A stretch of 64,000 nucleotides of DNA from Canna indica (taxonomy: Eukaryota; Streptophyta; Magnoliopsida; Zingiberales; Cannaceae). Within the stretch, counting starts at the first letter, position 1, and each line of letters opens with the position of its first letter. Of this stretch, positions 10,961 to 23,531 are shown one piece after another. The stretch covers positions 11,484,501 through 11,548,500 of the forward strand of contig CP136891.1 in the NCBI GenBank assembly GCA_034359265.1, read 5' to 3'. The notes below the pieces were generated by a model, which saw only the letters and a program-made list of their open reading frames with translations, was not told the origin of the DNA and ran no database searches. A program made the position numbers and the translations under genes.

Positions 10961-12417
10961 GAGGTCACTTGTCTCAAACCTCGTTGAGAGGTTAAAAAGG
11001 GAGAGACGTGATTACTTCTTAAGCAAACAAGTTGAGAGGTTAAAAAGGGAGAGATGTGATTATTTATTAAGCAAGCAAGCTAATCGAAGATGAGCAGACC
11101 CGAATCCATGTGATAAATTTCATGGGAAATTAAATTACATGCCTTCAAAATAGGACAGCATTTCAATTAACATTATTATAAATTTCAGCTAAATCAATTT
11201 TTATCATGATGTAAAGATTCTTACTTTTAGAGCCGAACATGGAATGAGCAATTAACAATTTGGCGTGCCAAAAAGATGTTAACAGGGACCTTAGCAAAAT
11301 ATTAACCTGCACAACAAATTTTCTATCTTGATGGATCTCATCTGTTTCCAAGAACAAAAATAACATGCATTTTACTGTACAAGTAGATCAATGGAAAACA
11401 CCTCCCCACTCTCCTGAAACGTACAACTTCCACAACCACCAATCAGCATTGAGACAAATATTCCATCTTTGGCAAGATCCCTCCCTGCGCCAAAAGAGGG
11501 ACCACACATTAGCAGTTGCAAGTTTGCAACCCTAATTTACATGGCATATAGCCATATATAACTCACTCTTCATTAAAACCCCCCAAACTCCCAGATCAAA
11601 AAACTAAATACAAACTACATATTTATATTGCTTCAGTCTCAGATTCCCACGCAATGCATGAAGTATACAAAAGAAGCACCTCAATGTATAGTGGTGTGTA
11701 CTTTGCACCTTGCTTTGATCGCAAATAGCAATGCCATGATCTGAGGAAAAATGTCTTGTGCAAACACCTTTCCAGGCAATGTCTCAATAAAGCAGCAATA
11801 TTAAATTGCCCCAATAAAGCAGCATATCCCCAATAGTGTAGATCTTGTGGTACTCATCAACTTCCCAAGAAATATAATTTTATAAGCTGCAGATCTGAAA
11901 GCAGTGTACTTTCACTGTTGATGCACGAGGAGCGATTCGGAAGCTTTTCAGATGTGTGCATGCTTCTACAGTGGCATAAACATTGAAGCATTTAAAACTC
12001 ATCTATGAGTGCAGGTTTTTAACTTCATCTTTCCCACCACCACTTCGTCTCTCTTCGGCGCAGATTTCAAGGGCGGATTCAAGGCTTCGCTTCCATACGT
12101 GCTTGCTTTGCTATGAGAGAAGAGAGTCAAAAAGATAGCTTCAAAACAAATTGTCCTAATTAATTACAATACTGCGAGGGAGTCCAAGTTCCGAGCAAGC
12201 GTAGTGATTACCACTCAAACATATAAAGAAGAGCATTTTATAAGCTCAAATGGGGAAGTAGGTCGCAGTTTATCGCCGCCACTGCTTAATTCATGGAGTG
12301 CTGCTTCCTGCAAAAGAGCTGTTGAGAAAGAGAAGAGGAAAACGAATAATAGTTTGAGAATATATCATTTGTATTACATTTGATAATAATTTGATTAATT
12401 AAATAAATTTGACAGGT
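10961..12417. other. AT-rich stretch downstream of MIR319
   Basis: No conserved coding segment was found. Part of it may be the 3' portion of the MIR319 primary transcript (minus strand), but nothing in the sequence proves this. Confidence 0.4.
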
Positions 12418-12618
12418 GAGAAAGAGGGAGCTCCCTTCAGTCCAAGAATGGAATGGAAGAGAGTGAATAGTCTCCCGCTTCATTCACTCATTCACACAGT
12501 TAGCTCGATCAATTCGCTTGTGAAGTTCCTTTCTACTGGGTGTTTGAATGAATGAGTCGGCAGCCGATTCAAACTCCTGAGCCATCCATGAGTGGACTGA
12601 AGGAAGCTCTCTCGAGCA
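12418..12618 (-). ncRNA. MIR319: MIR319 precursor
   Basis: On the minus strand the 5' arm begins with AGAGCTTCCTTCAGTCCACT (12610-12591, the miR319* position) and the 3' arm ends with TTGGACTGAAGGGAGCTCCC (12445-12426), which is canonical miR319. The two arms pair along a long stem. Between them are the conserved MIR319 foldback words GCTGCCGACTCATTCATTCA and GTGTGAATGA--GAAGCGGGAGA, which belong to the long base-paired upper stem used in loop-to-base processing (established for miR319/miR159). miR319 guides AGO1 cleavage of class II TCP transcription-factor mRNAs, controlling leaf growth and senescence. Bases of the mature site are intact. Confidence 0.95.
12426..12445 (-). ncRNA. miR319: Mature miR319
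   Basis: The reverse complement of this interval is TTGGACTGAAGGGAGCTCCC. It begins with U and lies in the 3' arm, as expected for the family. Confidence 0.95.
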
Positions 12619-14156
12619 CAATTTTCATATTTAGTCATAGCAAGTCTAGAACATTATCCAGATGCTTAAGAAACTTTATTCCAAATAAAATTAATCTGAA
12701 AAATAGGCAGCTTTTTCTATATATGCAAACGAAGAGTAGGTGCACAAGAAGGATATACTTGAGCATATTCTGTTATTTGCAATGGAATGAACCAAGGAAT
12801 TAAGTCTCAATTCTAGGAATAAAAATTGACTTCATTAATTCGATGCTTAAAATTATCCTTAATAATGATCAAATTAATCAGAAAATAAGTAATTTACAAT
12901 ATATAGAACTACACATCTATAGAGCAGAAAGTAAGTAAAGAATATGCAAGTCAATAATTAGTAATGTAACTTCTAAAACAAGATCAAGAAGGCAGGCGTT
13001 ATATAATAGAATTTTTAGATAAGTAAATAGTTAGGTAGAACCAGCAAGAAACTTAACTAAGCAATCAAGGTGAACACAGAAGCATTTCCTCAAAATATTT
13101 CTTCGAAAATAAAAGATGAATACAAAAAGTTAAAATTCTGGCAAATGATGAGTGGTATACTGATATGCCACCAAATTCTTTTTTTGTATCAAAAATTTCC
13201 ATCATTGGATAAAAGCAAGGGCGAGGTGAATTCCTTAAAGTTGGCACTAATGTTACCTTTTGATTGTGATTGATAGATAGCAATAATTAAACTTCTCAAA
13301 TAGTGCTCTACCTAGTAGGCATAGTCTTTTCTTCAGGCTGTCAATAGTGAGAAATCTATTTCCTTCCTCAACCACATGTTTGGTCAACCACCAAGCATTT
13401 TTCTTGGGGAAGGAGAATAGAACTGAAAACCACATTGATCCATGAGAAATAGGAATAAGCATTAAGCACTAAACTCTGAGAAAATTAATATATCCTTGAT
13501 CAACAAGTACACTAGCTACACAAATAAGTATTCATCAAAGAGGAGAAACCAAAACCAAGACAAGTAATTAAATTTCATGTGCGTACGATATATTTTTTTT
13601 GATATCCGCGTACGATATATTAATATGCATAAAATGAGAAATCATCTTAGTTCCTAGTTCCTACCATAACTTTTTATTAGATCTATCAAACAAAACAATC
13701 AACTATAATATGTTAACCAAGAACAATATTAAGCAGTGATAAGAAAGAAGCACACTAACCGAGGATTGTATATGAAAAAAGATGTTTATATATACATGCT
13801 TATTGGCTTATGCCTATTGATACTAATTAGAATCTTGATATGGAATACTTCCTACAAATCAAAAGAAAACAACCGATTATCCAATGTTTAGAAAGCATAT
13901 ATAAATATGCTCGATGTATATAACTTGAAAAAAATTCAACAAAAAGGTTACTTAAAGGCCAAACAATTAAATCAAGGAAAACATGATATTGATATGCGCA
14001 ACATTGTTACTAGAAAATTATATTTTTCCTAAGTTTCCCCAGAAGAATCAGCAAGTACTCAATCCCTTCCGAGAAAATAGGAAAACACAAAAAGATCATG
14101 ATCATCTGCAAGGACCAAATTCCTTGATCAGAAGCACATTTCTAGTTATATATAGT

Positions 14157-14205
<49 letters not shown>

Positions 14206-15200
14206 ATCACCTTCATAACATTTTTCAGTAATGGAAATCCTGGAGTCCAGCTTCACAACATCTTAGTCCCCAAAACCCTAACTCCTATTTTTCACTGGAA
14301 ATAGCTGCAGATATGTCCACAGTGAAAAAGGAGAAAGATTCTCCAATAAATACATTTCCAAAAACGTAGAAATAAAGGAGAGGTATCACATATGAAAATC
14401 TTATAATGAACACCCAATATTTTATCCAAGTAAATATTACCATAAACACAAAATATCTATGAAACCATTGTTTTAATGTCCTACACTCCTACTTTGACCT
14501 AAAAGATGAGTCTCTGTAACCAAGATGCTTCTGAAAAATCAAAAAGGGAGACATATTTTCTCTATTAATTGCATAAGGTCCATATTTTTGCTGGGAAGAA
14601 AGAAAAGGGAGGAAAGCAAACAGATGAAGAAGAAAGAGGGAAGAAGGAAAAGATCGATCTGATGACATTAATGAGAGAGAAGTGAGGAAGCCCTTTTGAG
14701 GAGGAGGACGAGGAGGAGAGAGGTGTTGTTCATAACTGGGGCCAGCTACAATAGCTGTCTCTTTTTCATCATGGGAGTCAGAGAAAAAAATGAAAACGAC
14801 GCAGATTAAACACAAGTGAAGAGGATTCATCTTCGAGTTATTCAATCTCTGGCACAGAGATCTAACGAGGGTGCACGCATCCGAAAGTGTAAAAGGGCGA
14901 CATGGAAGACAGCAGCAGGTGCAGGCTAAAGCTACAGTGTGTACTGCCCCTTTGACTGCCTTCTTTTCCTTTCCTCTCTCTCTTCCTCCGTATGATATGG
15001 AGGGTTGAGAGCACCACTGAGAGATGGTGGAGCTCCCCATGAGAGATGGTGACAAGGGAGAGGGAGATCCAGCTATTTCTAGCCTTTTGGAGGAGCTGAA
15101 AGCTTAGTCTCATCAGTGAGTAGACATGTATGGGAGCTTGATAGGGCATGCAGCTGTGCCCACTATGCCACTGTGGAGGTGAGGATGTTTGCAGTCTCTA
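12619..15200. other. MIR319 upstream region, no gene recognised
   Basis: This is the likely promoter and primary-transcript leader of MIR319 on the minus strand. A C/T-rich patch at 14560-15110 has leader-like character, and two overlapping open frames there encode no known domain. A GA microsatellite sits at 14160-14203. No clear TATA site could be assigned. Confidence 0.4.
14160..14203. repeat. GA dinucleotide microsatellite
   Basis: This is an uninterrupted AG run of about 44 bp. Confidence 0.95.
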
Positions 15201-16423
15201 CTATTATATTTTAAATTAAGGTTAGAAATTATATTTATTTAATTATTTTTTACCAAAATATTATAAAATTATAATGATAACAGAAATTAATGGGGTCAAT
15301 TAATTCCACTGGTATAATTGATTGAGACGCTTTATTTTCCTGAAATAAAAGCACAATATCAATTAGTGATAAAGAGTACATTTTTGTCATTAACTGATTT
15401 AATTTTAATTACTACATTAGTTTATTACGAGACATTAACGCCCTATTTAAACGAGATGGAGCGTAATTTAGTAATTTAGTAATGTATAATATAATATAAT
15501 ATTATATAATAAGGTAATGTAAAAATTATTATTTAATTTTAAAAAAAATATAATATAATATAATTAAATGATAATAATTATGAAGAAAAATAAAATTTTA
15601 ATTAAATTGATCAAGAATGATAAATAAAAATTTAATCATATATAAATATATAAATAGTATAAGAAAAATTATAAATTTTGATCGAGATATTTTAAAAATA
15701 ATTTTTTTATAAAATTACGAAAAATTATTAAATTCATAATTTAAAAATTTGATCAAATTTTTTAGTTTTCAAATTATAAAATTATCACGTCATATGATCA
15801 TTTATTTAAAAAAAAATTCAAATATAAAATTATATTATATTATATCATAATAAATCCTATTTTACTATGGAATAAATAATGCCTAAGTACATAATTGTAC
15901 TTTTTAAAAATGTAAGATTACTTATTTGTCATTGATTGCAGATACTGTTAGAATGTAAAAATTGCGATGGTAAAATGTTATGTTCGACTTTAAAATATGA
16001 ACAATAGAATAAAAAAAACAAAAAGCAAGGGAATTGATAGCCATTCAATCTGAATACATTGCTCAAATTTACATGATTATTGCACAGACAATGAGACAAA
16101 TATTAGATAAACTTGGGAACCGGCCAGGGTACAAGATATTATATAGATATCACATGTGAGTACTTTTTATGCCCCATTAATGGCCATTAATATTCAGAAT
16201 TTTATATACAGTAAGGTAGGGCATGGATGGTGCATTTTGAATATACTTGTATCATTCAGGACAACGTAATGATAACGAGGAATAATCATGGCGGCCCAAC
16301 AGATATTTTGGCGAAATTTTAATATGAGAATTTTTGAACCTAATGAGCAATCACCCTTGACCATTGATCTTAATCGAACATGAACATAAATATTATCACT
16401 TAATTAAATATTTATATGTAATT
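15201..16423. other. Very AT-rich intergenic sequence
   Basis: No coding potential is seen. Around 15430-15900 the two sides share CCCTATTT/AAATAGG-type words and could be a worn MITE, but the ends are not clear. Confidence 0.4.
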
Positions 16424-16852
16424 TAGAAATGTGCATGAGTGTCGAGTTGATCTGAAACTAGTTGGAACCTACCCGATTAAGTAGGTTGCGAGTAAACTCG
16501 AATTAAATTCGAGTAGGATCCGAAATAAAACTTAAGGAATTGATTAAAATCGATTATGATTCTAGGTCAAACACATCGGGTACCCAGAACCGAAACATGT
16601 ATCATATATGGAACTTATAAATGAATATATTCCAACAAGGTGCTCGAATCTTGTACCCTGGAAATCATTTACAAGTTTCAATAGGATATTCGAAACATGC
16701 ACTACACCACAAGTTCCGGGTAGGGTCCGATTCCAAATTCCGACAAGGTGAGGTCCGAGTTCAAAACTTAGGAACCAATCCTATATAGGGTAGAGTCCGA
16801 TCGTTCGAGTATCATAAAAAATATATAGTACTCGGATCCGCTCACCCCTAGC
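16424..16852. mobile_element. hAT-type MITE with 8-bp target duplication
   Basis: The element runs from TAGAAATGTGCATGAG to GCTCACCCCTAGC and is flanked by a perfect 8-bp direct repeat ATGTAATT (16416-16423 and 16853-16860), the duplication length of hAT elements. The interior is built from reused words such as GGAACC, CGAGT and CACATCGGGTA. It is the same family as 32680-33104, which shares CACATCGGGT and several other words. Confidence 0.7.
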
Positions 16853-16860
16853 ATGTAATT

Positions 16861-19372
16861 GATCGTTGACTCTTTTTTTTCTTTTGTCAATTGATGAAAA
16901 TAACAATATGTCAAAATTCAAATGTCTTATTAGGATTACTTTTTAGTTGACAGAGGAATTAAGCAATGAGGTATTACAAAAAAATAAATAAAGAATTAAA
17001 TTGATCGAGAGAAAATATAAAAAAGTGAGAAATTGATAAAATAATAATGAACTAATTAATTAAAATGGGAGAAAGATGATTATAGAATATTAAATGACTT
17101 ATTTGATGCCCTAATTTATAATAAAATAAATATAATATTCAACAATATTACTTTTAGGCCTAAAATTTTAATGAGCCTAAGGCAATAGATTTTTTGGCCA
17201 AAAAGTAGGGCCGACCCTCGGAATAATTCATGATTGTCCGCAAATAGACTTTAGCATGTATATGTGCAGTATTTGATCAATTATTAAGTTGTTTAGTTAA
17301 CGGTAATTAAGTTAATTATATCATTAGATTTTTACATGTTGCAAATTAGATTGTATAGTCTAAGAAACCCGCAAGTCAACTTCGTAGTATGTAAATGACA
17401 AGGCTTCCTCTCTTCGTCTTACTCTTGAAAACTTCCTTTTCGCTCAAGACTCTAACGATAATATCCTCTTACTAATGACAACCTTCTTGCGTTTGCTACA
17501 TCCTCCTCCCGCTCGCAACAACCTCACTCTTCCTCTGACTCGCGAAAGCCGACCTCCTCTCGCTTAATTATGAACACTTCCCACATCCTCTCGCTTGCAA
17601 ACAGATTTTCTCTCGCTCACGATAGTCTCTCTCGCTCGCAACAACCTCCATCTCGCTCGCAACAATCTTCCTCTTATATATTCGTGATCAACCAAACACC
17701 TACAATTGAAAGTTGCAAGTCTACTTACAATGTTGCAAACTCTTATTCGCGGGCATTTATTTTTGCATGTAAATATTTTTTTATAACATTTGTATTTATC
17801 GAGAACCAAACGCCCCTTAATTTGCGGCAGAAATCAGAACGAATAATGCACTATATCTAATGTTAATTTACAACATGCAGTTTCCAGAATTGGATGGAGA
17901 TCAATTTGGACTTCTAGGTAAATCAATACAACATTGTACTTTCCAGTATAAGATCATAAAAAACTTCTTGTGTATAAGGTGTTCTATATATTAGACAATA
18001 TAATATGACATTTAAAAATACTATATTATACTATTGTAATTTAAATTATTTAAAATTATAAAATTTAGTTTATAGTAATAATAAAAATAAATGCATACTT
18101 TGATGAGAGTTTGTCTATCACATGAATAAAAAATAAGTTCATCCTTAAAATTAAAAGTAAATTAGAATGGGTACAACTAGATTATATATATATAGTTTTT
18201 TTTGAAAAAAACCGATAAAAGAGATTAGTTAATATATATATTCTTAATTTTAGTCTAACTATATGTGATATAATTATTAATAATAGATTATAGGAGTATT
18301 TAAATTTCCTTTTACTGTTTTCAAAAAAGAATTCTTTCACTTCACCACTATACAAACTATAAAAATTAATAAATTAATAAATATTTTTTAGAATTGAAAA
18401 TTCATGTAATTGAAACATAATCCACAGATTTCGTGTACCCATGACATGCTAGTAATTAATAAATCAAAGTCTCAATTATTTTTTTCGCTAAATTAATTAA
18501 AATAGGATGATAAATTTGTAAAATTTGAAAAAGAGCATATGGTGATATAGTGACTTTTTTATTTATAAAATTGTGCTAATTTATTTTAGTAATAGTTACT
18601 ATTTTAAAAATTAATTATGCTAATCAACAGGAGTACGATAACTTTAAATATCGAATAATTTAATAATAAATTCCGATGTGGGACCCAGTGTGTCGATATA
18701 ATACTCAGGAGACAGGAGCCATCCGCTGGTACGACCCTGTCTCCATAATCCATTGGACCCGGCGCACCTGCGGCGGGGCCCACCTGCAGCTGTCAGGATG
18801 ACGTCAGGATCAGGATACAGACAGAGCCATCGGCGTGGGGACAACCCTGTTGCCTGTCGCGATGTAGACAACGGAGCCGTACCCCACGCAGCATGGCACT
18901 CGTCCCTTATTTGACCACAGCAGGTAACATCTTGATGCGCTGGAGGTGACGCGACAGCCATTGTGGAAGCTGTTTATTTATTTATAGTAGACTTGTGAAA
19001 AATGTGAACGCGAATATCCAACCTGCTGATTGTTGACGTCACGCCCACCGACCCACCATGCGCACTGATTTGGATTGCAGTACACTCCAAGCATTACCGG
19101 TTCAACTCATGATGAACCGAACCCAATTCCACTGACACATTGCGAATTGCGATGCAGGGATGAACGTAGCTTCAAATTATATCCGAAATCAATTGAAATT
19201 ATAATTACGCGTGCGTGGGAGGGCATGCATGCTTGCTACATATGCTGGGCTAATGCTGAAGCAAGAGCCCAAGCCCAACAAATTGGCTTCCCAGGCCACA
19301 CTCTTCTTTGGGTTGTCCACTTATTCAAACGTGATCCATGTCTGACTCGAGTTCATGGTTTTCTACGAGGAG
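16861..19372. other. Intergenic; no gene recognised
   Basis: It is AT-rich. A CTCGCTCGCAACAACCTCC-type word is loosely repeated at 17410-17670. The 18660-18960 patch is GC-richer, but its open frame has no recognisable domain. Confidence 0.4.
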
Positions 19373-20356
19373 GAAGGTACTAATTTGCCCATCATATCTA
19401 TTAAAATGACCTTATTTATTCTCTATATTTTTTGCTCAAAATTACTAAAAATATTTTAAAAATTGTTGCTATACTACCCCTAACGTTGGAACATCGTCAA
19501 GAATCTATTGACGAAGCTGGCGTGTCATGTGATGTGTCATTTAGCGATACAATCACCTAACACGTCATCTGCCAATGGTACTATTTTGCCCCCACGTTTG
19601 TTTGGAGACTTTATGTTGTTCCTCTGGTCTTTTTAAAGCAAAAATATCCCTACAGTAACGAAAAAGGGAACAAAATTATCTTGTTTTGAAACATTATTCA
19701 TGTCTGATGAAGCTGATGTGACATCTAATGTGTCCGATTTTGACCGATATGCTCTCCACATCAACATGGGACCCACATCTCACCAACTCACCATCCTACC
19801 AGCATCGGTACCTATCTTTCCCATTGCGTCGACCATGTCACCCGACGCGCAAAGGGCACGATGACGTGGTCATAGACCGATGCGAGGATGATGATGAAGA
19901 GAATGGGAAAGATGGGTGGCAACGCCGCGCGGGACGGTGAGTTAATGGAATGTCGGTCCGCCGCTGATGTGGAAAGTATTTTAGTTAAAATTCAACAAGT
20001 AGGATATCACGTCAACATCATTAATGGGACACATATAACGTTTCAAAAAATAAGGTAATTTTGCATTCTTTTTCGGTACTATAAGGGCACTTTTGCTCAA
20101 AAAAAATTGAGGGTGTAAAATAGAGCCTCTAGACAAACGTGGAGGGTAAAATAGTACCATTGATAGATGGCGTGTCGGGTGATTATATTCGTAAACGACA
20201 CGTCACGTGACACGTCCGCTTCGTCAATGGATTCTTGACACTGTTCCAATGTTAAGAGTAATATAACAATAATTTTAAAAATCTGTTTGGATAGTTTTGA
20301 GCATGAAAGACAAATAAACTCTTTTTACAAAACGTGAATGACAAATTAGTACCTTC
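19373..20356. mobile_element. Long-TIR foldback element
   Basis: The two arms (19373 to about 19725, and about 19995 to 20356) are inverted copies. Shared landmarks include GAAGGTACTAATTTG, TTGGAACA, GTCAAGAATC-ATTGACGAAGC, AATCACC-ACACG, AATGGTACTATTTT and CCACGTTTGT. The central part (about 19725-19995) is more GC-rich and shows no domain. TIRs of about 350 bp without a transposase suggest a non-autonomous MULE-like or foldback element. I could not find a convincing target duplication. Confidence 0.7.
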
Positions 20357-21225
20357 TCTCTTTTCTATCTTAATCTAATCCAAATGCGATAAATGGATGC
20401 TTGAATTTGTGTATACCCCCGCATAAATACAAACCAATAAAAGTAACTCTAGCTAATTCTTTGAAAAAGAAAGCTCAAGCTAATTTTTATTAAATTATTA
20501 TTGAATTCAGTCCCAACTTAATTAAAATGCTCCAATTAACGTAATCTCAGTGGATTAGATAGATAAGTTCAGGTGTTTTAAGAAAATATATATCCATCCT
20601 TGAGCCACAATTCACATGTATGAGGTAGTTTTAATTTGATAATTATTAAATTTAGGTTTTATTTGACATTTAATTAATATGATAATTTTGCTCAAATTTT
20701 AAATTATATTTTAAAAATGAGAAAGCTTGAATCAAGTTAAAACAAAATGATTAAATTAATGAGCTAAATTAAGATAATTAAACATCAAGGGTAAAATACA
20801 GTATGAAAAATTCTAGCAATATTATAAATCATATGATGAAACAAAGGGACAACTTCATCTGTGCAAGGGGCAAGATCAAGATGAGCATGCTTTCTTCAAT
20901 GATCTTCGAAGGGATAGTGAGTTTTTAGATCAAAGCTGGCACTATTTTACTGTTTGTCATGAAAGTATATAGAAAAAGTACATTGTTCACACCTACAAAT
21001 TGAAAGCTATAATCCAAAGCCCAGCCTCCAATTTAGATTGCATGAATTGCCCACACCATGAAAAAAATAATCTATTCATTAATTCAAGTATATTCGGAGT
21101 CATGCATATATATTGGAGGTTCAGAGGGTTTTCTGAGCCCCCTTTTTGGTGTGTAAGCTGAAGAGACCAAGAAAGCAAAGACATAGTTGAAGTTTGAGGC
21201 AATCTTCATCTACATCATGCTTCAG
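20357..21225. other. Upstream region and 5' leader of the DUF1191 gene
   Basis: It is AT-rich up to about 20800; the later part probably holds the promoter and 5' UTR. A GT-AG intron at 21226-21328 in the leader is likely. Confidence 0.45.
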
Positions 21226-21328
21226 GTACTTGAGCAAATTTCATCTTTTGATCTCTGACTCTACTACTTTGTTATGAGTTCATGTGAATGTGGCAAAAAA
21301 TTGGTATGTTAATTGTTGTCTTTCTTAG
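21226..21328 (+). other. Predicted 5' UTR intron of the DUF1191 gene
   Basis: The donor CTTCAG|GTACTTGAG and acceptor TTTCTTAG|GAATCTGG bound a T-rich 103-bp interval just before the coding ATG. Removing it puts the upstream ATG (21218) in a nine-codon uORF that overlaps the main start. Confidence 0.5.
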
Positions 21329-21336
21329 GAATCTGG

Positions 21337-22317
21337 ATGTCAGCACTAAATCTATATTGGCCATTCCACAAAGCTTTCAAGAGACCCATGGGGTTCATTC
21401 ACCAATGGATGATTCTCTCTGCATTCCTTGGGGTGATCTTCCCACACCAGAGTAATTCCCAATCACCAAATGCATCTGCAACTGATGCAAGATCACTAGA
21501 TGCCCTCCTTCAAGATTATGCTTACCGGGGTCTCGTTCACCCGCGTACCGGAGTTCCCTATGATGGTGTTGCCCCTTCCAATCTCACTGGCATCAAGATT
21601 GCTGCACTAAGGCTCAAGAGTGGGAGTCTGTACAAGAGAGGAGTTGAGGGCTACAAGGAATTCAGGCTCCCACCAGGCGTTTTTGTGCAGCCTTATGTGG
21701 AAAGGTTGGTGCTGGTTTACCAAAACCTTGGCAACTGGTCTTCTTTCTACTACCCTCTTCCTGGTTATACCTACCTGACTCCTGTGCTTGGTCTCCTTGC
21801 TTATGATGCAGCAAATCTGTCAGCTACCAACTTGCCTGAATTAGATCTTGTGGCTGCACAACTGCCCGTATCTGTTGGTTTCAGTCATGTCAACCCTGTG
21901 CCCAGTGGCTCAATTGCCAAATGTGTCTGGTTTGACTTGGAAGGCTCAGCAGATTTCAGAGTCATGGAGACCAGAAACAATTGTTTGACATTTCGACAGG
22001 GTCACTTCTCCATTGTGGTCAACTCTAGTGAGGTTTCTTCTTCCCCAGATCATCCAATTCATGCTGGTTCTAAGAGTAGCAAATCCAAGATATGGAGGGT
22101 AGTTGGTTGGATTGTTGAAGGAGTTGTCGTTTTTGTTATCTTGGCTGTGATTGTTGCTTTGATGCGGCGGCATAAAAAGAACCAGAAGTTGGCTCAGATG
22201 GAGCAGTTTGCAGATGCACAAGTATCCTTGCAGAGAATAAGGGTTGGAAATGCGCAGCTTCCTGTGGCTTCGGAGATGAGGACACAACCAGTTCTTGAGA
22301 ATGATCTTGTTCCTTGA
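21337..22317 (+). CDS. DUF1191 membrane protein
   Basis: The coding part is a single exon giving 326 aa from ATG 21337; a second in-frame ATG at 21388 would start nearer the signal peptide (MGFIHQWMILSAFLGVIF). The body has the DUF1191 pattern: LDALLQDYAYRGLVHPRTG, GIKIAALRLKSGSLYKRGV, FRLPPGVFVQPYVERLVLVY, YTYLTPVLGLLAYDAAN and CVWFDLEGSADF. One transmembrane segment lies at about residues 252-275 (VVGWIVEGVVVFVILAVIVA), followed by basic residues RRHKK, so the predicted topology is type I with an extracellular N-terminal domain and a short cytoplasmic tail. Several N-x-S/T sites are visible. The molecular function of this plant family is unknown. Confidence 0.85.
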   Translation: MSALNLYWPFHKAFKRPMGFIHQWMILSAFLGVIFPHQSNSQSPNASATDARSLDALLQDYAYRGLVHPRTGVPYDGVAPSNLTGIKIAALRLKSGSLYKRGVEGYKEFRLPPGVFVQPYVERLVLVYQNLGNWSSFYYPLPGYTYLTPVLGLLAYDAANLSATNLPELDLVAAQLPVSVGFSHVNPVPSGSIAKCVWFDLEGSADFRVMETRNNCLTFRQGHFSIVVNSSEVSSSPDHPIHAGSKSSKSKIWRVVGWIVEGVVVFVILAVIVALMRRHKKNQKLAQMEQFADAQVSLQRIRVGNAQLPVASEMRTQPVLENDLVP

Positions 22318-23327
22318 GTGTTAAGGTTATTGTTATAAGATTGTTTACATGGACAAAAATGCAGCTCCAATCAAAATTGTGATAATTCAAATGTAAGGAA
22401 ATTTCCAAAGTTGTAAGATATGCAGTCATTCTTGTTAATGTCAAGAATTGGGTCATTCTTTTTCTTAAGGTAAAATCTTGTTCTTAGAGAATGCATAATT
22501 CAGTTGTAAGAAATGTACTTATTAATTTGATTGCCAAAACTGAAAATCTAATTCATCTTCTAGGCATAAAGAGATGAAGGATGGTATCTGCAAATTCTTG
22601 CCTTTGTGGTTTACTGATATGGCAAAAATACAAGTTAGGCTTTACTTTTCGCCCTAAATTCTATTTTTGCAAGTTATAAGAAATATGCATAGCATATTCC
22701 CAGCTATTCTAGAAATGATAGGTGGATCTTTTCCAGGTGTTAAGCTCTGCCTAAGGTTGTACAGTTATAACGAGGATAGTCAAGTTATTCTAATTATTTC
22801 CATGAATTATTGGAGTCAAATTTTTGCTCATAGACAAAAGTGTCAAGATCATAGACCTGGTTCAAATACAAAAAACTGACAAAACTTACGAGGATCAAGG
22901 GCAGAAATGTTACTGAAGGAAACAAATTAGAGAGGAGAATCCAAGAATGTGTATCTGACTTGTTCACAATGAGAACAGAGTTGAGAATATTAAGGTTGCA
23001 AAAGTGATGACAATTGACACAAAGTATAAGAATGATGATTCAGTCATCTGGGAGCATGGAACAATGATCATCCTGGCTTAATTATTTTCCTTAGCACCTT
23101 GTCTTCTTTTCCTTTTTGGATTTGGAGGCATGATGATTAAGAATCATTTTTACATCATTAGCACTCACTTAATGCTTTGCTAAAGATGTGAGACTCTAGC
23201 TTTAATGGATGACATCTTCCTCAATTCTTTCAATGAAGATGCCCATTCCTTCAGCTCAAACACGTAAACTACAAGGGAGAGTTCTCATCCTTTGAGGTCC
23301 TGCACGACCAAGTAAGGGGTGCAACTT
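22318..23327. other. Intergenic downstream of the DUF1191 gene
   Basis: Nothing coding was recognised. The first 200 bp probably hold the 3' UTR of the DUF1191 gene. Confidence 0.4.
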
Positions 23328-23531
23328 CTATGAGCAGACTGCTCATAGAAAACCTATGAATGAGTGGATATGAACTTTAAGCGACTGGACATGAATAAAA
23401 ACGAAATGAATATGTACATGGATAGAAAAAAGAATATATATGAACATATCCATTTATTTTCTATCCATGTTCAATTGCTTAAAGCTTATATTCACTCGTT
23501 CATAAAGATTTATATGAGCGGGCTGCTCATG
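23328..23531. mobile_element. Foldback MITE-like element
   Basis: The left arm carries TATGAGCAGACTGCTCATAG, TATGAATGAGTG, CTTTAAGC and GACATG; the right arm in reverse complement carries CATGAGCAGCCCGCTCATAT, TATGAACGAGTG, CTTTAAGC and GAACATG. The arms are each about 70 bp around an AT-rich centre. No clean target duplication is visible. Confidence 0.65.

Noticed and set aside
13828..13842. AGAATCTTGAT, resembling the start of miR172
   Set aside because: The match stops after 11 bases and there is no paired star arm nearby.
17564..17860. Two opposing frames of 81 and 96 codons
   Set aside because: They arise from loosely repeated CTCGCTCGCAACAACC words and encode no domain on either strand.
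18644..18961. 105-codon minus-strand frame in a GC-rich patch
   Set aside because: No domain, no splice partners, and the GC patch alone explains the open frame.
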